Shown piece after piece: positions 43,683-52,798 of a stretch of DNA of 64,000 nucleotides. Source of the stretch: Treponema sp. (lineage in GTDB: Bacteria; Spirochaetota; Spirochaetia; Treponematales; Treponemataceae); the NCBI GenBank assembly GCA_016288205.1, contig JAEEYO010000007.1:62001-126000 (forward strand). Reading direction: 5' to 3'. Each line of letters opens with the position of its first letter. The first letter of the stretch is position 1. The notes below the pieces were generated by a model. It saw only the letters and a program-made list of their open reading frames with translations. It made no database searches and was not told where the DNA came from. Position numbers and translations under genes: made by a program.

Positions 43683-45244
43683 TTTTTTACCTCCCCTTTC
43701 GGCACGGATTTTCCGCTCTTCTTCCTGCTGTATATGATTCCAAGAATCTGTATGGCAATCAGGGGTGTCATGGCAACAAGGGCAATCACACCGAATGCGT
43801 CCGTAACAGTGTTTCCGCCTCCGCCCGTAGCTCCCGCAGCCCCCAGGGTGAACGAAAGGATGAACGTGCTTGTCATGGGACCCGACGCGACTCCTCCCGA
43901 GTCAAAGGCGATTCCTGTAAAAAGCGGGGGACAGAAAAAAGTCAGGATGAGGGCAAGGGCATATCCGGGAACCAGAATGTACCATAGGCTGAATCCGTAG
44001 AATACACGGAGCATACTCAGTCCCACCGAAAGTGCCACGCCGAACGAGAGAGCCACAAGCATGATTTTTCTCTTGATGTTTCCGCCCGACGCTTCCTCAA
44101 CCTGCTCGGTCAAAACCCACACGGCAGGCTCAGCGGACACGACGATCGCGCCGAAAATCAGCCCGACAAAAATCAGGATGAAAATCCAGATTCCGCCGCC
44201 CATCTCCGCACGCATACCGAGAATCTCCCCAAGCTTTTCCCCGGCAGGCATGAATCCACCGTTCACTCCGTTCAGAAAAAAAGTGAGTCCGATAAAGCTG
44301 TAGATGATTCCGACAATCATACGCTTAATCTGGGCACGCGGCATCTTGAGCAGGGTGATTTGAAAGACGGCGAACATTATGACAAGGGGAAGAAGTGCAA
44401 GAAAGACCTCCCTCAAAACCTCGGGAAGTCCGTCGGCGAAAATACCGAGCCCGAAAAATTTCTCGGAAAGAGGAACTGTGCCGCTCGCGTCCCGGAGGAT
44501 TTCATCAACGTCGATCAATGCGGCGGTCGCGGAGGATGCTGTTCCTGAATTCAATGCCCTCAGGATGATTCCATATACGCACACAGCCATGATGGGTCCC
44601 ACCGAAGAGATTCCCGTAAGACCGAAGGACTCATTCTGCCCGGATTTCCCCGAAGTGCGCACGGAAGAGACTCCCACGCCCAGGGCAAGGATGAAGGGTA
44701 CAGTCATGGGGCCGGTTGTGGCTCCGCCCGCATCAAACGCGACTCCCTGAAATGCCGGCGGACAGATGAAAGCAAGCGCGAACAAAATCAAGTAGGAAAA
44801 AATCAGAACCCAGCGCAGACTGAAACCGACTATGGTTCTGAGCAAACCAAGCATCACGAAAAGTCCCACGCCCACCGCAATCATCAGGATGAGAGCCCAT
44901 TTGTTCACGGACTGCGAAACATTCCTTATCTGATTGGCAAGCACCTGCACGTCAGGCTCCGCGATCGTCACCATGAACCCGATTATGAATGCGGCTGAAA
45001 GAAGGATCGGAAGGCTGCGTTTTGAAGTGAGGGCCGCACCGCATCTCTGACCCGTCGGCAGGATTCCAAGGTCCACGCCCATCAGGAAAACCGTGAGTCC
45101 GAAAATCAGCAGCACTCCTCCCGCGATGAATCTGACTATCGTTGTCTTTCCAAGTGGGGCGACAGTCAGGCCGAGAAGCAGCACGATGACCATGATCGGA
45201 AGCACGGATGTAAGTGTCTCTTTGAATTTCTGAGCCGCGTTCAT
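43679..45244 (-). CDS. DUF1538 membrane protein, two repeats
   Basis: 521 residues, about 12-14 hydrophobic segments in two homologous halves. Matching blocks are FMVTIAEPDVQVLANQI and AIVVSAEPAVWVLTEQV, and VAFDAGGATTGPMTVPF and IAFDSGGVASGPMTSTF. The buried SAEP and FDxGG motifs look like a transport path. DUF1538 genes are often next to PII-like genes, as here, which supports a regulated transporter. Substrate unknown. Inner membrane. Confidence 0.88.
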   Translation of the reverse strand: MNAAQKFKETLTSVLPIMVIVLLLGLTVAPLGKTTIVRFIAGGVLLIFGLTVFLMGVDLGILPTGQRCGAALTSKRSLPILLSAAFIIGFMVTIAEPDVQVLANQIRNVSQSVNKWALILMIAVGVGLFVMLGLLRTIVGFSLRWVLIFSYLILFALAFICPPAFQGVAFDAGGATTGPMTVPFILALGVGVSSVRTSGKSGQNESFGLTGISSVGPIMAVCVYGIILRALNSGTASSATAALIDVDEILRDASGTVPLSEKFFGLGIFADGLPEVLREVFLALLPLVIMFAVFQITLLKMPRAQIKRMIVGIIYSFIGLTFFLNGVNGGFMPAGEKLGEILGMRAEMGGGIWIFILIFVGLIFGAIVVSAEPAVWVLTEQVEEASGGNIKRKIMLVALSFGVALSVGLSMLRVFYGFSLWYILVPGYALALILTFFCPPLFTGIAFDSGGVASGPMTSTFILSFTLGAAGATGGGGNTVTDAFGVIALVAMTPLIAIQILGIIYSRKKSGKSVPKGEVKK

Positions 45245-45268
45245 AAGCCGTATGTCCTAGAGAAAAAT

Positions 45269-45745
45269 TTATTTGTAGCAGTTCCAACCTTTGGCGCGGA
45301 TTCCGTCAGTCCATTTTTTCGCGAGGGTCTTCGCTCCCTCCAAATCGTGGTCACGGTAATTTCCACATTCCTTTTCGGTTGCGGCGGGAACTTCCTTATT
45401 CCACACGGCAACTTTGTCAAGCACGTTCAAAAGATGGGGTGTGATGTACGCCTCGTCCAAATCGCCCCAGAGAGTAAAATAAAATCCTGTGCGGCATCCC
45501 ATCGGGCTGAAATCAATAACGCCGGGAATCTCGTCACGGATGTACTCCGCCACAAGATGCTCAAGAGTATGGATAGCTCCGGTGGACATGAACTCCTTGT
45601 TGGGCTGACAGAAACGCACGTCGAATTTCGTAACCACATCTCCCTTCTCGCCGACCTTCTTTGAGGCGACCCTGACAAAAGGAGCCGTCACCTTCGTATG
45701 ATCCAAATTGAAACTTTCCACATTGTAATGTTTTTCTTCCGCCAT
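45269..45745 (-). CDS. luxS: S-ribosylhomocysteine lyase LuxS
   Basis: 158 residues, full length. Metal-binding HTLEH and the C-terminal CGNYRDHDL cysteine/histidine region, with MGCRTGFY, are LuxS signatures. Cleaves S-ribosylhomocysteine to homocysteine and the AI-2 precursor, so it recycles the methyl cycle. GAGG precedes the ATG. First gene of a unit with DUF1538, PII-like and birA (gap of 24 nt). The homocysteine made here links it to the methionine importer elsewhere in the window. Confidence 0.97.
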   Translation of the reverse strand: MAEEKHYNVESFNLDHTKVTAPFVRVASKKVGEKGDVVTKFDVRFCQPNKEFMSTGAIHTLEHLVAEYIRDEIPGVIDFSPMGCRTGFYFTLWGDLDEAYITPHLLNVLDKVAVWNKEVPAATEKECGNYRDHDLEGAKTLAKKWTDGIRAKGWNCYK

Positions 45746-45800
45746 GATTTTACCTCGCTCTGATTTTCCGATTATTTTCCTAGGTTTTATCTTTTTTCAA

Positions 45801-45829
45801 AGTCTACAATATTTTCCTCTTTTACACAA
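45801..45829 (-). promoter_or_regulatory. Sigma-70-type promoter of luxS
   Basis: On the minus strand TTGTGT (45824-45829), 17 nt, TAGACT (45801-45806), 55 nt ahead of the ATG. Confidence 0.5.
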
Positions 45830-45863
45830 GTACGAAAGAATAATTAAAAACGCTTAAAGGGAC

Positions 45864-45892
45864 TTGAACTTTAACTGTAATTTTGTTAAACT
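45864..45892 (+). promoter_or_regulatory. Candidate promoter of the chemoreceptor gene
   Basis: TTGAAC (45864-45869), 17 nt, TAAACT (45887-45892). No flagellar sigma-28-type motif was recognised in the region. Confidence 0.4.
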
Positions 45893-45953
45893 TGATAAAC
45901 AATGTTAAAAAGTATACCGAAGTTCCTTAAATGAAACCTAGGGAGGTTTTAAC

Positions 45954-48113
45954 ATGGCTAAAAGGCATTCGCTGGCGAGCAAGTTTTCCATAGGCGTAGT
46001 GCTCATCATTCTTGTTGTGGTCGCAATCTCTTCTGTCACCACAGGCATCTTCTTTTCCCGCAACTGTCGGGAGAGTTTTTCCGCAAGCGCGCTCGGATCC
46101 ATCGCCGAGTTCTCCGAATCAATCTCAGTGTTTTTCAACTCAAAGGAAACCGAGCTGAACGTTTTCTCCGAATGTGACGAGGTAATGGCAGCGGACGAGA
46201 CAATTCACTCTTTCGTGAACGAGACCGGGGAAATCAAAATCCTAGATTATGAGAAAAGTCCCACGGAGGAGGCAATCAGAAAAGTCTGCAAGCTCTTCGC
46301 AAAAAATGACAAGGACATCGCGGAAATTTATATAGGAACAAAATGGGGAGGATATGCCACCAACTTCGACAACACGATGAGCGGCGGATATGACCCCCGC
46401 AAGAGGGGCTGGTACGAGACCGCGACCAAAGGAAACGGAGACGTTATGATTACGGACGCATTCGCATCGACTGTCGGCGCGACGGTTGTGGGAATCACCA
46501 GAAGCGTCTATGACAAAAGAAAGAATTTCATCGGAAACGCATCCATTGAGGTTTCGCTTGAGACACTCACGACCATGCTGCATCAGATGAACCTTGGCGA
46601 GGGTTCCTTTTTCATGATGATTCAGAACAACGGAGTCATTCTTGCGGACACGGGAATCAGGAAATGCAACTTCAAGCATGTATCCGAAATCGGCATACCG
46701 GATCTTGAGTCCTTCCTTTCCACACCGCAGCCCATGGGCTCCATCACGGTTCCGGGCGGCAACTACAGCAAGTACTTCGTGCAGAAGCTCACGAACCAGA
46801 TGACAGGCTATCAGCTTGTTGCGTTCATCCCATATAAGACGGTATACGCAAGTTTCTATCAGACGCTCAGCACCACGATTCTTGTCTGCCTGATTTTCAC
46901 ACTCATAGTCGGACTGGCGACGGCGTTCCTCACGAGAAAAATCATGGTCCCGCTCAAGATAATCCGCAACAGCATTCACAACAACGCGGATCAGATCGCA
47001 CAGGGCAAGGCGGACCTCACACAGAGAATCAGCGTCAAGTCAAAGAACGAAATCGGCGACGTGGCAGAAAGCTTCAACGTGTTCTCAGGAACCCTGCAGG
47101 ACATAATCAAGACGATGAAGCAGGCAAAGACTTCGCTAAACAACGCGGGTGAAAAACTCAGCGGAAGCACGAGCGAGACAATGGCCGCAATCACACAGAT
47201 CGGCGCGAACATCGGAACTCTGAGCGGAAAACTTGTGAGCCAGTCATTGAGCGTGGAGCAGACTACGGGAAGCCTTGAGAAAATCTTTGAAAGCATACGC
47301 TCACTTGAAAAACTTGTGACTAGCCAGGCGGAATCCGTGCAGGGAGCGTCAAGCGCGGTCGAAGAGATGATTGGAAACATTTCAGAAGTGAACCGCAGCG
47401 TGGACAAAATGGCAGTCTCTTTCGGAGTTCTTGCAAACGACGCGGAGGACGGAGCCAAAACACAGGAGGCGCTGCAGTCCCAGATTGCGGAGATTGAGAA
47501 TCAGTCCCAGCTTTTGAGCGAGGCAAATACGGTAATCGCAAGCATCGCGGAACAGACGAACCTCCTTGCCATGAACGCGGCCATTGAGGCGGCACACGCG
47601 GGAGAAGCCGGAAAAGGATTTGCGGTCGTCGCAGATGAAATACGAAAGCTCTCGGAAACATCGTCCTCTCAGTCAAAGACAATCGGAGAGCAGCTCAACC
47701 AGATTCAGACTACGATCGGAACCGTCGTCGAGGCGACACAGCGCGGCGTACAGGGCTACACTCACCTTGCGAAAGAAATCAACGAGACCGACACCCTTGT
47801 GCAGCAGATAAAGGCGGCAATGACAGAACAGCAGGAAGGTTCGGCACAGATTACCAACGCCCTGCATGAGATGAACGACAGCACATACCTCGTTCAGAAA
47901 GCGTCGCAGGAAATGGCTGAGGGCGGAAGAAAAATCATGGAGGAAGTCTCAACCTTGCAGAGCGAGACCGAAAGCATGAAACTGAGCATGGATGAGATGG
48001 GAATGAGCACCGGAAAAATCAACGACTCCGGCAAGGCACTTTCAGAAATCTCCTCGCTCATGGAGGACTCAATCAGCGAGATTGGAAAGCAGGTGGACCA
48101 GTTCACGGTTTAG
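45954..48113 (+). CDS. Methyl-accepting chemotaxis protein
   Basis: 719 residues. TM1 at about 14-36, an extracytoplasmic dCache-like sensor (about 37-300; [22 protein letters not shown] is typical), TM2 at about 302-325, HAMP, then the signalling domain with the hairpin tip [26 protein letters not shown] lies 7 nt before the ATG. Gene stands alone with a strong terminator. It would steer the flagella through CheA/CheW. The ligand is unknown; dCache receptors often bind amino acids. Confidence 0.94.
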   Translation: MAKRHSLASKFSIGVVLIILVVVAISSVTTGIFFSRNCRESFSASALGSIAEFSESISVFFNSKETELNVFSECDEVMAADETIHSFVNETGEIKILDYEKSPTEEAIRKVCKLFAKNDKDIAEIYIGTKWGGYATNFDNTMSGGYDPRKRGWYETATKGNGDVMITDAFASTVGATVVGITRSVYDKRKNFIGNASIEVSLETLTTMLHQMNLGEGSFFMMIQNNGVILADTGIRKCNFKHVSEIGIPDLESFLSTPQPMGSITVPGGNYSKYFVQKLTNQMTGYQLVAFIPYKTVYASFYQTLSTTILVCLIFTLIVGLATAFLTRKIMVPLKIIRNSIHNNADQIAQGKADLTQRISVKSKNEIGDVAESFNVFSGTLQDIIKTMKQAKTSLNNAGEKLSGSTSETMAAITQIGANIGTLSGKLVSQSLSVEQTTGSLEKIFESIRSLEKLVTSQAESVQGASSAVEEMIGNISEVNRSVDKMAVSFGVLANDAEDGAKTQEALQSQIAEIENQSQLLSEANTVIASIAEQTNLLAMNAAIEAAHAGEAGKGFAVVADEIRKLSETSSSQSKTIGEQLNQIQTTIGTVVEATQRGVQGYTHLAKEINETDTLVQQIKAAMTEQQEGSAQITNALHEMNDSTYLVQKASQEMAEGGRKIMEEVSTLQSETESMKLSMDEMGMSTGKINDSGKALSEISSLMEDSISEIGKQVDQFTV

Positions 48114-48132
48114 GTTTAACTTGCGACGAGAG

Positions 48133-48163
48133 GCTCCCTTGTCTTTGACGAGGGAGCTTTTTT
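48133..48163 (+). terminator. Intrinsic terminator of the chemoreceptor gene
   Basis: An 11-bp stem with one G-U pair (48133-48143 with 48147-48157) and a 3-nt loop, followed by six T (48158-48163). Confidence 0.85.
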
Positions 48164-48250
48164 ATGGACAGGAAATTATTGAGGGGGTCACACGGATTGG
48201 AAATTGCTACGCAATTTCTTTAAATGATTTTTGAATTGTATTGGTAAATT

Positions 48251-48670
48251 TTAATACGGAATCCAAATGACCGCGTACCACCAGTCTCCATCGTTCGCAG
48301 CATAGGCTTTCATGGCGTCGTAACTAGATGCTTTGCGAGTAACAATGTCATAAGCATTCTTTAACTCATCACAGTAACTGTAGAATTTTCCAAGTTTACC
48401 ATCTATCGCATCCATAAGATTGCCCATGACATCCAAATCCACCCCGGAAAAGCGTTTCACAGCAAATTTTACAGTGTCCCATGAGCCAAATAAAACATAA
48501 TGCCCGCTGTCATACTTGCTGTAAGTGTCAACTCCAGATTCAAATCTGGAAACCGAATTGCCACCCGCGACATGATACCACCATGTGTTGCCATAGGTTT
48601 CTGCGGATGCATGTGCGATTGCAAATAATATGCAGGGAACCAAAGCTATTAGAAATTTCTTTGATTTCAT
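48251..48670 (-). CDS. Small secreted protein, unknown
   Basis: 139 residues. Signal peptide to about residue 22 (AHASA cleavage region), then an aromatic-rich mature part (TWWYHVAGGNSVSRFESG ... NDGDWWYAVIWIPY). AAGGAG lies 8 nt before the ATG at 48670. No family recognised. First of a row of minus-strand secreted proteins in an AT-rich stretch. Confidence 0.65.
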   Translation of the reverse strand: MKSKKFLIALVPCILFAIAHASAETYGNTWWYHVAGGNSVSRFESGVDTYSKYDSGHYVLFGSWDTVKFAVKRFSGVDLDVMGNLMDAIDGKLGKFYSYCDELKNAYDIVTRKASSYDAMKAYAANDGDWWYAVIWIPY

Positions 48671-48762
48671 GATCAATACTCCTTGATAAGCAATTCTACA
48701 TAAACTCCGCGTGCATAATCTTGTAAAAAGTGCAAACACGGAGTAAAATTAGTAGCGTTATA

Positions 48763-49092
48763 TTATTGAATCTTCACAGTACAGCTATCAGAAGAACAGG
48801 CGGTCGCATTAATTCCATATTTATAGTCAGGAAACTTGATTTTAAATTTCTCTATCGCTCTTTTTTCCGCATCTAAACCAGATGGAGCACAAATTTTTAA
48901 CGTCATGGCCTTGTGGTACCTACCATCTAGATTTTCCTTTGAATATCCTTCAACCTCTACTGTATATTCCTGCTCCGTGGTATCTGCAATCTCTCCATAG
49001 CTTTTTAGTTTGTAAGATGATGCTGTTCCCGCAAACGCCATTCCTACAACCGTTGCCAGCACAGCCAGCACCACAATCAATCTCTTTTTCAT
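48763..49092 (-). CDS. Small secreted protein, unknown
   Basis: 109 residues. Signal peptide (MKKRLIVVLAVLATVVGMAFAG), then a charged mature domain of 85 residues with three cysteines (CAPSG, ACSSDSC) that could form one disulphide. AAGGAG precedes the ATG within a 28-nt leader that is repeated before the gene at 49782. No family recognised. Periplasmic or outer-surface location expected. Confidence 0.65.
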   Translation of the reverse strand: MKKRLIVVLAVLATVVGMAFAGTASSYKLKSYGEIADTTEQEYTVEVEGYSKENLDGRYHKAMTLKICAPSGLDAEKRAIEKFKIKFPDYKYGINATACSSDSCTVKIQ

Positions 49093-49203
49093 AATGATTC
49101 TCCTTGGTCAGTTTCAGTTCTTGCCGGAACATTATTTATTTTTTCCAGACAGTAAATCTTATGGACTTGCCATCTGGAAGAATCCAAATATATAAATATG
49201 TTC

Positions 49204-49782
49204 TCAAAAATCCTCGTTTGCCAATGCACTTTGTATTTCAGCAAAACTAATTCCCTTGGATGCCATAAACTCCCATAAGCCCGAGCAGTTGAAACGGAAG
49301 ATTGCTCCCGTAGACTTATTGCGGATTGTAAGCAGATTGTTGTTTGTAAACATATTCAGGAAATCGCGTGTATCACCGGGATTTGTGTTGGTATAATACC
49401 AGCATATAGAATTTGACGTGCTTTTATTTGTTTGATAACCAGTTTCTGTTGACCATTTATAAGAATTATATTTTTTAGAAATCACATCGCCGCTATCAAT
49501 CTTTATATCAAGAGTATCCGAACAGCCTGCTCTTCCGCCCCAAATCACTCCTGCACGTACAGTCGAATTCAAAGAATTATCGTATTTGTCATAACCAACA
49601 AACAACCATGCACTATTCTGACTTACACCAGAGCCTTTTACGAAAAATGAATACGTTGTGTAGCCGTCAAAATCGTTAATATGCTCTTGAACATACCATG
49701 TTCCTCCAGAATTTTGTGCCGCTATCGTTATTGGCATGAGAAGCACTGAGAGTAAAAATAAAATGAACGTCTTTCGTCGCAT
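49204..49782 (-). CDS. Secreted protein, unknown, probably frameshifted at the C-terminus
   Basis: 192 residues as read. Signal peptide to about 22 (ITIAAQ), then a beta-rich mature domain (GTWYVQEHINDFDGYTTYSF). As read it ends ANEDF, just where a run of five A (49206-49210 on the plus strand) occurs; a one-base shift there continues for about 23 residues (IWILPDGKSIRFTVWKK) to a TAA at 49136-49138. That extension looks protein-like. Either a recent frameshift or a sequencing slip. Overlaps the end of the upstream gene by 55 nt. Confidence 0.6.
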   Translation of the reverse strand: MRRKTFILFLLSVLLMPITIAAQNSGGTWYVQEHINDFDGYTTYSFFVKGSGVSQNSAWLFVGYDKYDNSLNSTVRAGVIWGGRAGCSDTLDIKIDSGDVISKKYNSYKWSTETGYQTNKSTSNSICWYYTNTNPGDTRDFLNMFTNNNLLTIRNKSTGAIFRFNCSGLWEFMASKGISFAEIQSALANEDF

Positions 49783-50189
49783 GGTATATTCTCCTTGGTC
49801 AGTTTTAGTTCTTGCACATAATCTTGATAAAGTATTCTTAAAAATTTCCAGGAAAAATGACCGCCAAGAACAAGTCCAGTACTGGTTACGTCAAGCCGGA
49901 CATGCTTCAAGACAGGATCAGTCTCAACCATTGCAAGCTCATCAGAAAGCATAAAGAATCCCCATATGACAGATCCAATTCCAAGTCCTAAAAATGGAAG
50001 TCCTAGTCCATATTTTAGAAGTGGTTCGTCATCGTCAAAAAATATTAAAGCAGCCGCTCCACCACCAATTAATGCAACTCCGCTGGAAAACATGATAGCA
50101 GAGGGAGGCTCATCCGCATGAGCCTTCGGAACTGCGATTCCAAATCCCAATACAAATGCAAGGGCCAAGGCAATAAGTCTCTTCGTCAT
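49728..50189 (-). CDS. Small membrane or exported protein, unknown
   Basis: 153 residues. Signal peptide (about 1-25, KAHADEPPS), then two hydrophobic segments (about 30-50 and 60-82) and a polar end. The last 18 codons run into the next gene, overlapping its start by 55 nt and including its ribosome site. This unusual overlap suggests the present stop is not the ancestral one. No known family. AGGAGAAAC precedes the ATG. Confidence 0.55.
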   Translation of the reverse strand: MTKRLIALALAFVLGFGIAVPKAHADEPPSAIMFSSGVALIGGGAAALIFFDDDEPLLKYGLGLPFLGLGIGSVIWGFFMLSDELAMVETDPVLKHVRLDVTSTGLVLGGHFSWKFLRILYQDYVQELKLTKENIPCDERRSFYFYSQCFSCQ

Positions 50190-50291
50190 AGTGTTTCTCC
50201 TCTATTTAGTATTTATTTGAACAATCTTTCATAAATATGTAAGATTGTCTTGACCGTTAATTACTTTTCCACATACACCCACAGGTCTCCG

Positions 50292-51170
50292 TTATCGAAC
50301 TTTGTTTCGTCTACTATAGTAGCCGTTATATTTTTCCCCCTTTACTACAGATTGACCATCAGATGTCAGAGAAGTCCATGTAATTGAGAGTCGATTTCCA
50401 TTCATCTCGTATGTACCAACTCCCAGATTTTTACTACCTCGCTTTAATGAGACAGTCCCTAATATAGTCAATTTTATTCTTAAATCGTTGGAACTGCTGC
50501 ACACATATTCACCTAGTTTTAAAGTTATGGTTGAACTTGAAGATTTCTTTTTTGAAGATGATTTTCCTTCCCTCTTTTCATCACTTGGCTTTTTTTCAGA
50601 AATTTTTTGTTCCTGCTTTGTCTTTTCCACTGGCTCAGTTTCAGTTACTTTTTTTTCTCTAGATTCCACTTTGTCAACTGTTTTTTCGGCCTCTTTTTTT
50701 CCTGATTTTCTTGAGCCATAACCTGTAACATAAATATACAAGTCAGAGCGCTTTTCTTTTAAGTCAGTGATGCTGAACTCAAAATTTTTAGGTTCTTCGA
50801 CATAAAGGATTAAGTATCGAAATTTCTTTGCAAGATTTACATGGTATTTTTTGCTAAAGTCCATCTTCTGAGATTTCCCTGCTCTCAATCCCCTAAAAGT
50901 TAAAATCATTTCAGCTTTAGGACTTATGGTATACGAACCGTCATCATTTTTTGAAATGAACTCGTTGAGGACAAATCCTTTGGGGCAATCATCACTACTA
51001 ACACCATATAAAGTCGCAACATCTATATTGTCTTTGGATTTATTTACCAGCACAATATTGTCTTCTACATCTTCTCCGTCATCAATATCAAGAATATCAA
51101 ACGATCTCACTTGCGCAAAACAAAAACTTGTCGCAATCATAAGCATTATAAGTATAAATATTCTTTTCAT
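50292..51170 (-). CDS. Secreted protein with Lys/Glu-rich linker, probably frameshifted near its end
   Basis: 292 residues as read. Signal peptide to about 19, a folded N-terminal part to about 150, a Lys/Glu/Ser-rich low-complexity linker (about 155-215), then a lipocalin-like C-terminal repeat (GTYEMNGNRLSITWTSL). As read it ends YSRRNKVR. A one-base shift in the T5C5 run at 50331-50340 (G5A5 on the coding strand) instead gives NITATIVDETKFDNGDLWVY and a stop at 50261-50263, a far more natural ending. Function unknown. Confidence 0.6.
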   Translation of the reverse strand: MKRIFILIMLMIATSFCFAQVRSFDILDIDDGEDVEDNIVLVNKSKDNIDVATLYGVSSDDCPKGFVLNEFISKNDDGSYTISPKAEMILTFRGLRAGKSQKMDFSKKYHVNLAKKFRYLILYVEEPKNFEFSITDLKEKRSDLYIYVTGYGSRKSGKKEAEKTVDKVESREKKVTETEPVEKTKQEQKISEKKPSDEKREGKSSSKKKSSSSTITLKLGEYVCSSSNDLRIKLTILGTVSLKRGSKNLGVGTYEMNGNRLSITWTSLTSDGQSVVKGEKYNGYYSRRNKVR

Positions 51171-51196
51171 AACACAGTCCCCATGAATCTAAAAAT

Positions 51197-52030
51197 TTAG
51201 AAATCCGATTCTTTCAAAAGACGAAACAAATAAACTACGTTGTTCCAGTTTTTATTTCCATGAAATTCTTCATCAAAAGTATACCACCCTTCGTCCCAGC
51301 ATGAAACAAAGAAAGATTTATTCTCTAACGCCCAATCACTAGTAAGAAGAATTTGAATACATCTAAAAGCATTCTCACTAAAGCCAGTTCCATTCATAAA
51401 CTGTTTTAAAATAATACTTTGTATCATCTGCACGATGCATCCACATCTTTCATCATAGTCATAATGGAACTCAAAGTATTTCTCTTCTGCTCGCCAACAG
51501 GGCTCTGGCAAACATGCCATTCCTATAAGTGTAAAATCAGCTGGAACAATCTCGTCAACTTCATCAATCAGAAAAGAAAGGAAATCACTAGAAAAATTGT
51601 CTGGATACGTGAAAGCGGCTCGAAGTATTGTATTGGTACTTTTTGATCCATCGTAAATTAAAACAAACGTTTTGTTTACGTCAGCACCATACTCTATCAA
51701 TTTTCTTGCAATTTTTTCCTGCCCTTTTTCAATTGCCTTATACAAAAGGGTTTCTTCCATCATTGCATTTCCAATAGTAATATAAACAGAACTATTTATT
51801 CCTATCCCCGAATCAATTTCTTCCTTTACAGCATTCCAATCACCATCTTCTATTGCATCGAATATTCTAATTCTTGAAGCATCTTCCGCTGAAAGAACAT
51901 CTCCGTCCTTGAACTTTTTATCCCCCCAAACCTGATATATATTGCCTGCGCTATCAAAAGCATGTTTTTTGGCAAAAGTCCCAAATGAGACAAAACATAT
52001 CATGAAAAAAAATAACACGACCTTTTTCAT
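51197..52030 (-). CDS. Secreted ankyrin-repeat-like protein
   Basis: 277 residues from the ATG at 52030, preceded by GGAGG; an earlier ATG at 52045 is unlikely. Signal peptide to about 20. Ankyrin-like units at about 50-160 (DASRIRIFDAIEDGDWNAVK ... ETLLYKAIEKGQEKIARKLI ... YGADVNKTF). A cysteine-containing second half is unassigned. Presumably binds a protein partner in the periplasm or outside. Last upstream gene of the secreted-protein row. Confidence 0.72.
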   Translation of the reverse strand: MKKVVLFFFMICFVSFGTFAKKHAFDSAGNIYQVWGDKKFKDGDVLSAEDASRIRIFDAIEDGDWNAVKEEIDSGIGINSSVYITIGNAMMEETLLYKAIEKGQEKIARKLIEYGADVNKTFVLIYDGSKSTNTILRAAFTYPDNFSSDFLSFLIDEVDEIVPADFTLIGMACLPEPCWRAEEKYFEFHYDYDERCGCIVQMIQSIILKQFMNGTGFSENAFRCIQILLTSDWALENKSFFVSCWDEGWYTFDEEFHGNKNWNNVVYLFRLLKESDF

Positions 52031-52163
52031 TTTTCCTCCAAGCAATTTTCAGGCAATGAAAATCTTTTAATTTATTATCTATTTTACCCCCCACCCCGTC
52101 ACCCACGCCATCATCCAATTCAGTATCTCTCCATAGACTATTTATGTAATTTATTTTATATTG

Positions 52164-52192
52164 ATGACTTTTACCGCCATTTCCTGTATACT
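52164..52192 (+). promoter_or_regulatory. Promoter giving a predicted leaderless mRNA (sensor gene)
   Basis: ATGACT (52164-52169), 17 nt, TATACT (52187-52192), 7 nt, ATG at 52200; no ribosome binding site. Confidence 0.5.
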
Positions 52193-52199
52193 CGCATGT

Positions 52200-52760
52200 A
52201 TGAAACGACTCATCTCCCCCATCGCGCAATCTTTCGCAATCAGTCTGCTGATCAGCGTGCTCATTCCTATTTTTCTCATCGTACTGCGGATCTGCGACAG
52301 AGGCACAACCATACAATCAGCTCACGTCGTCTATGATGAGGGCGAAGAAATGACGGTGCAGGACGCATGGTCGCTTTTTCAGGAAGGACTCTCAAAGGAA
52401 TTCGGGGACTACCATCTTGACCTCGGATTCTTCACAGGCTCCTGCTTCGTGATTTTGGATTCCCTGCCGCCGCACGCAAGCGAGATTATTGACCTCGGAC
52501 CTGAGACCATAGACTCGGCAAAACTTTTTGCACAGGACGAGAACGAAACTTGGCAAGAGGAGGACAGCACTGGCCGCATGGTCAAATCGGAGGACAAGAA
52601 GATTATCTCATGGCAATGCAGCCTGAAAATGCCGGAGCCACTTCACACTGTCCGTCAATCATCTAATACCCCCCCCCACGTATGTATAGTACTACAAAAC
52701 AGTGACTTCACGTCCCTCACAGTCCGCACATACTCATCAAGACTTTTTTCTCAAGGCTGA
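52200..52760 (+). CDS. N-terminal sensor part of a split hybrid kinase
   Basis: 186 residues as read. One membrane segment (about 9-30, AISLLISVLIPIFLIVL) and an extracytoplasmic domain of about 140 residues. The ORF closes at a TGA just before the next frame's membrane region. The minus-one frame, open after 52705, reads SRLIFYSALHTILILF into the next gene. A slip at the T6 run (52744-52749) would join the two as one sensor of about 915 residues. A run of nine C (52669-52677) also lies in this frame. No catalytic motif. Confidence 0.65.
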   Translation: MKRLISPIAQSFAISLLISVLIPIFLIVLRICDRGTTIQSAHVVYDEGEEMTVQDAWSLFQEGLSKEFGDYHLDLGFFTGSCFVILDSLPPHASEIIDLGPETIDSAKLFAQDENETWQEEDSTGRMVKSEDKKIISWQCSLKMPEPLHTVRQSSNTPPHVCIVLQNSDFTSLTVRTYSSRLFSQG

Positions 52761-52798
52761 TATTCTACTCGGCCCTGCACACGATTCTCATTCTATTT

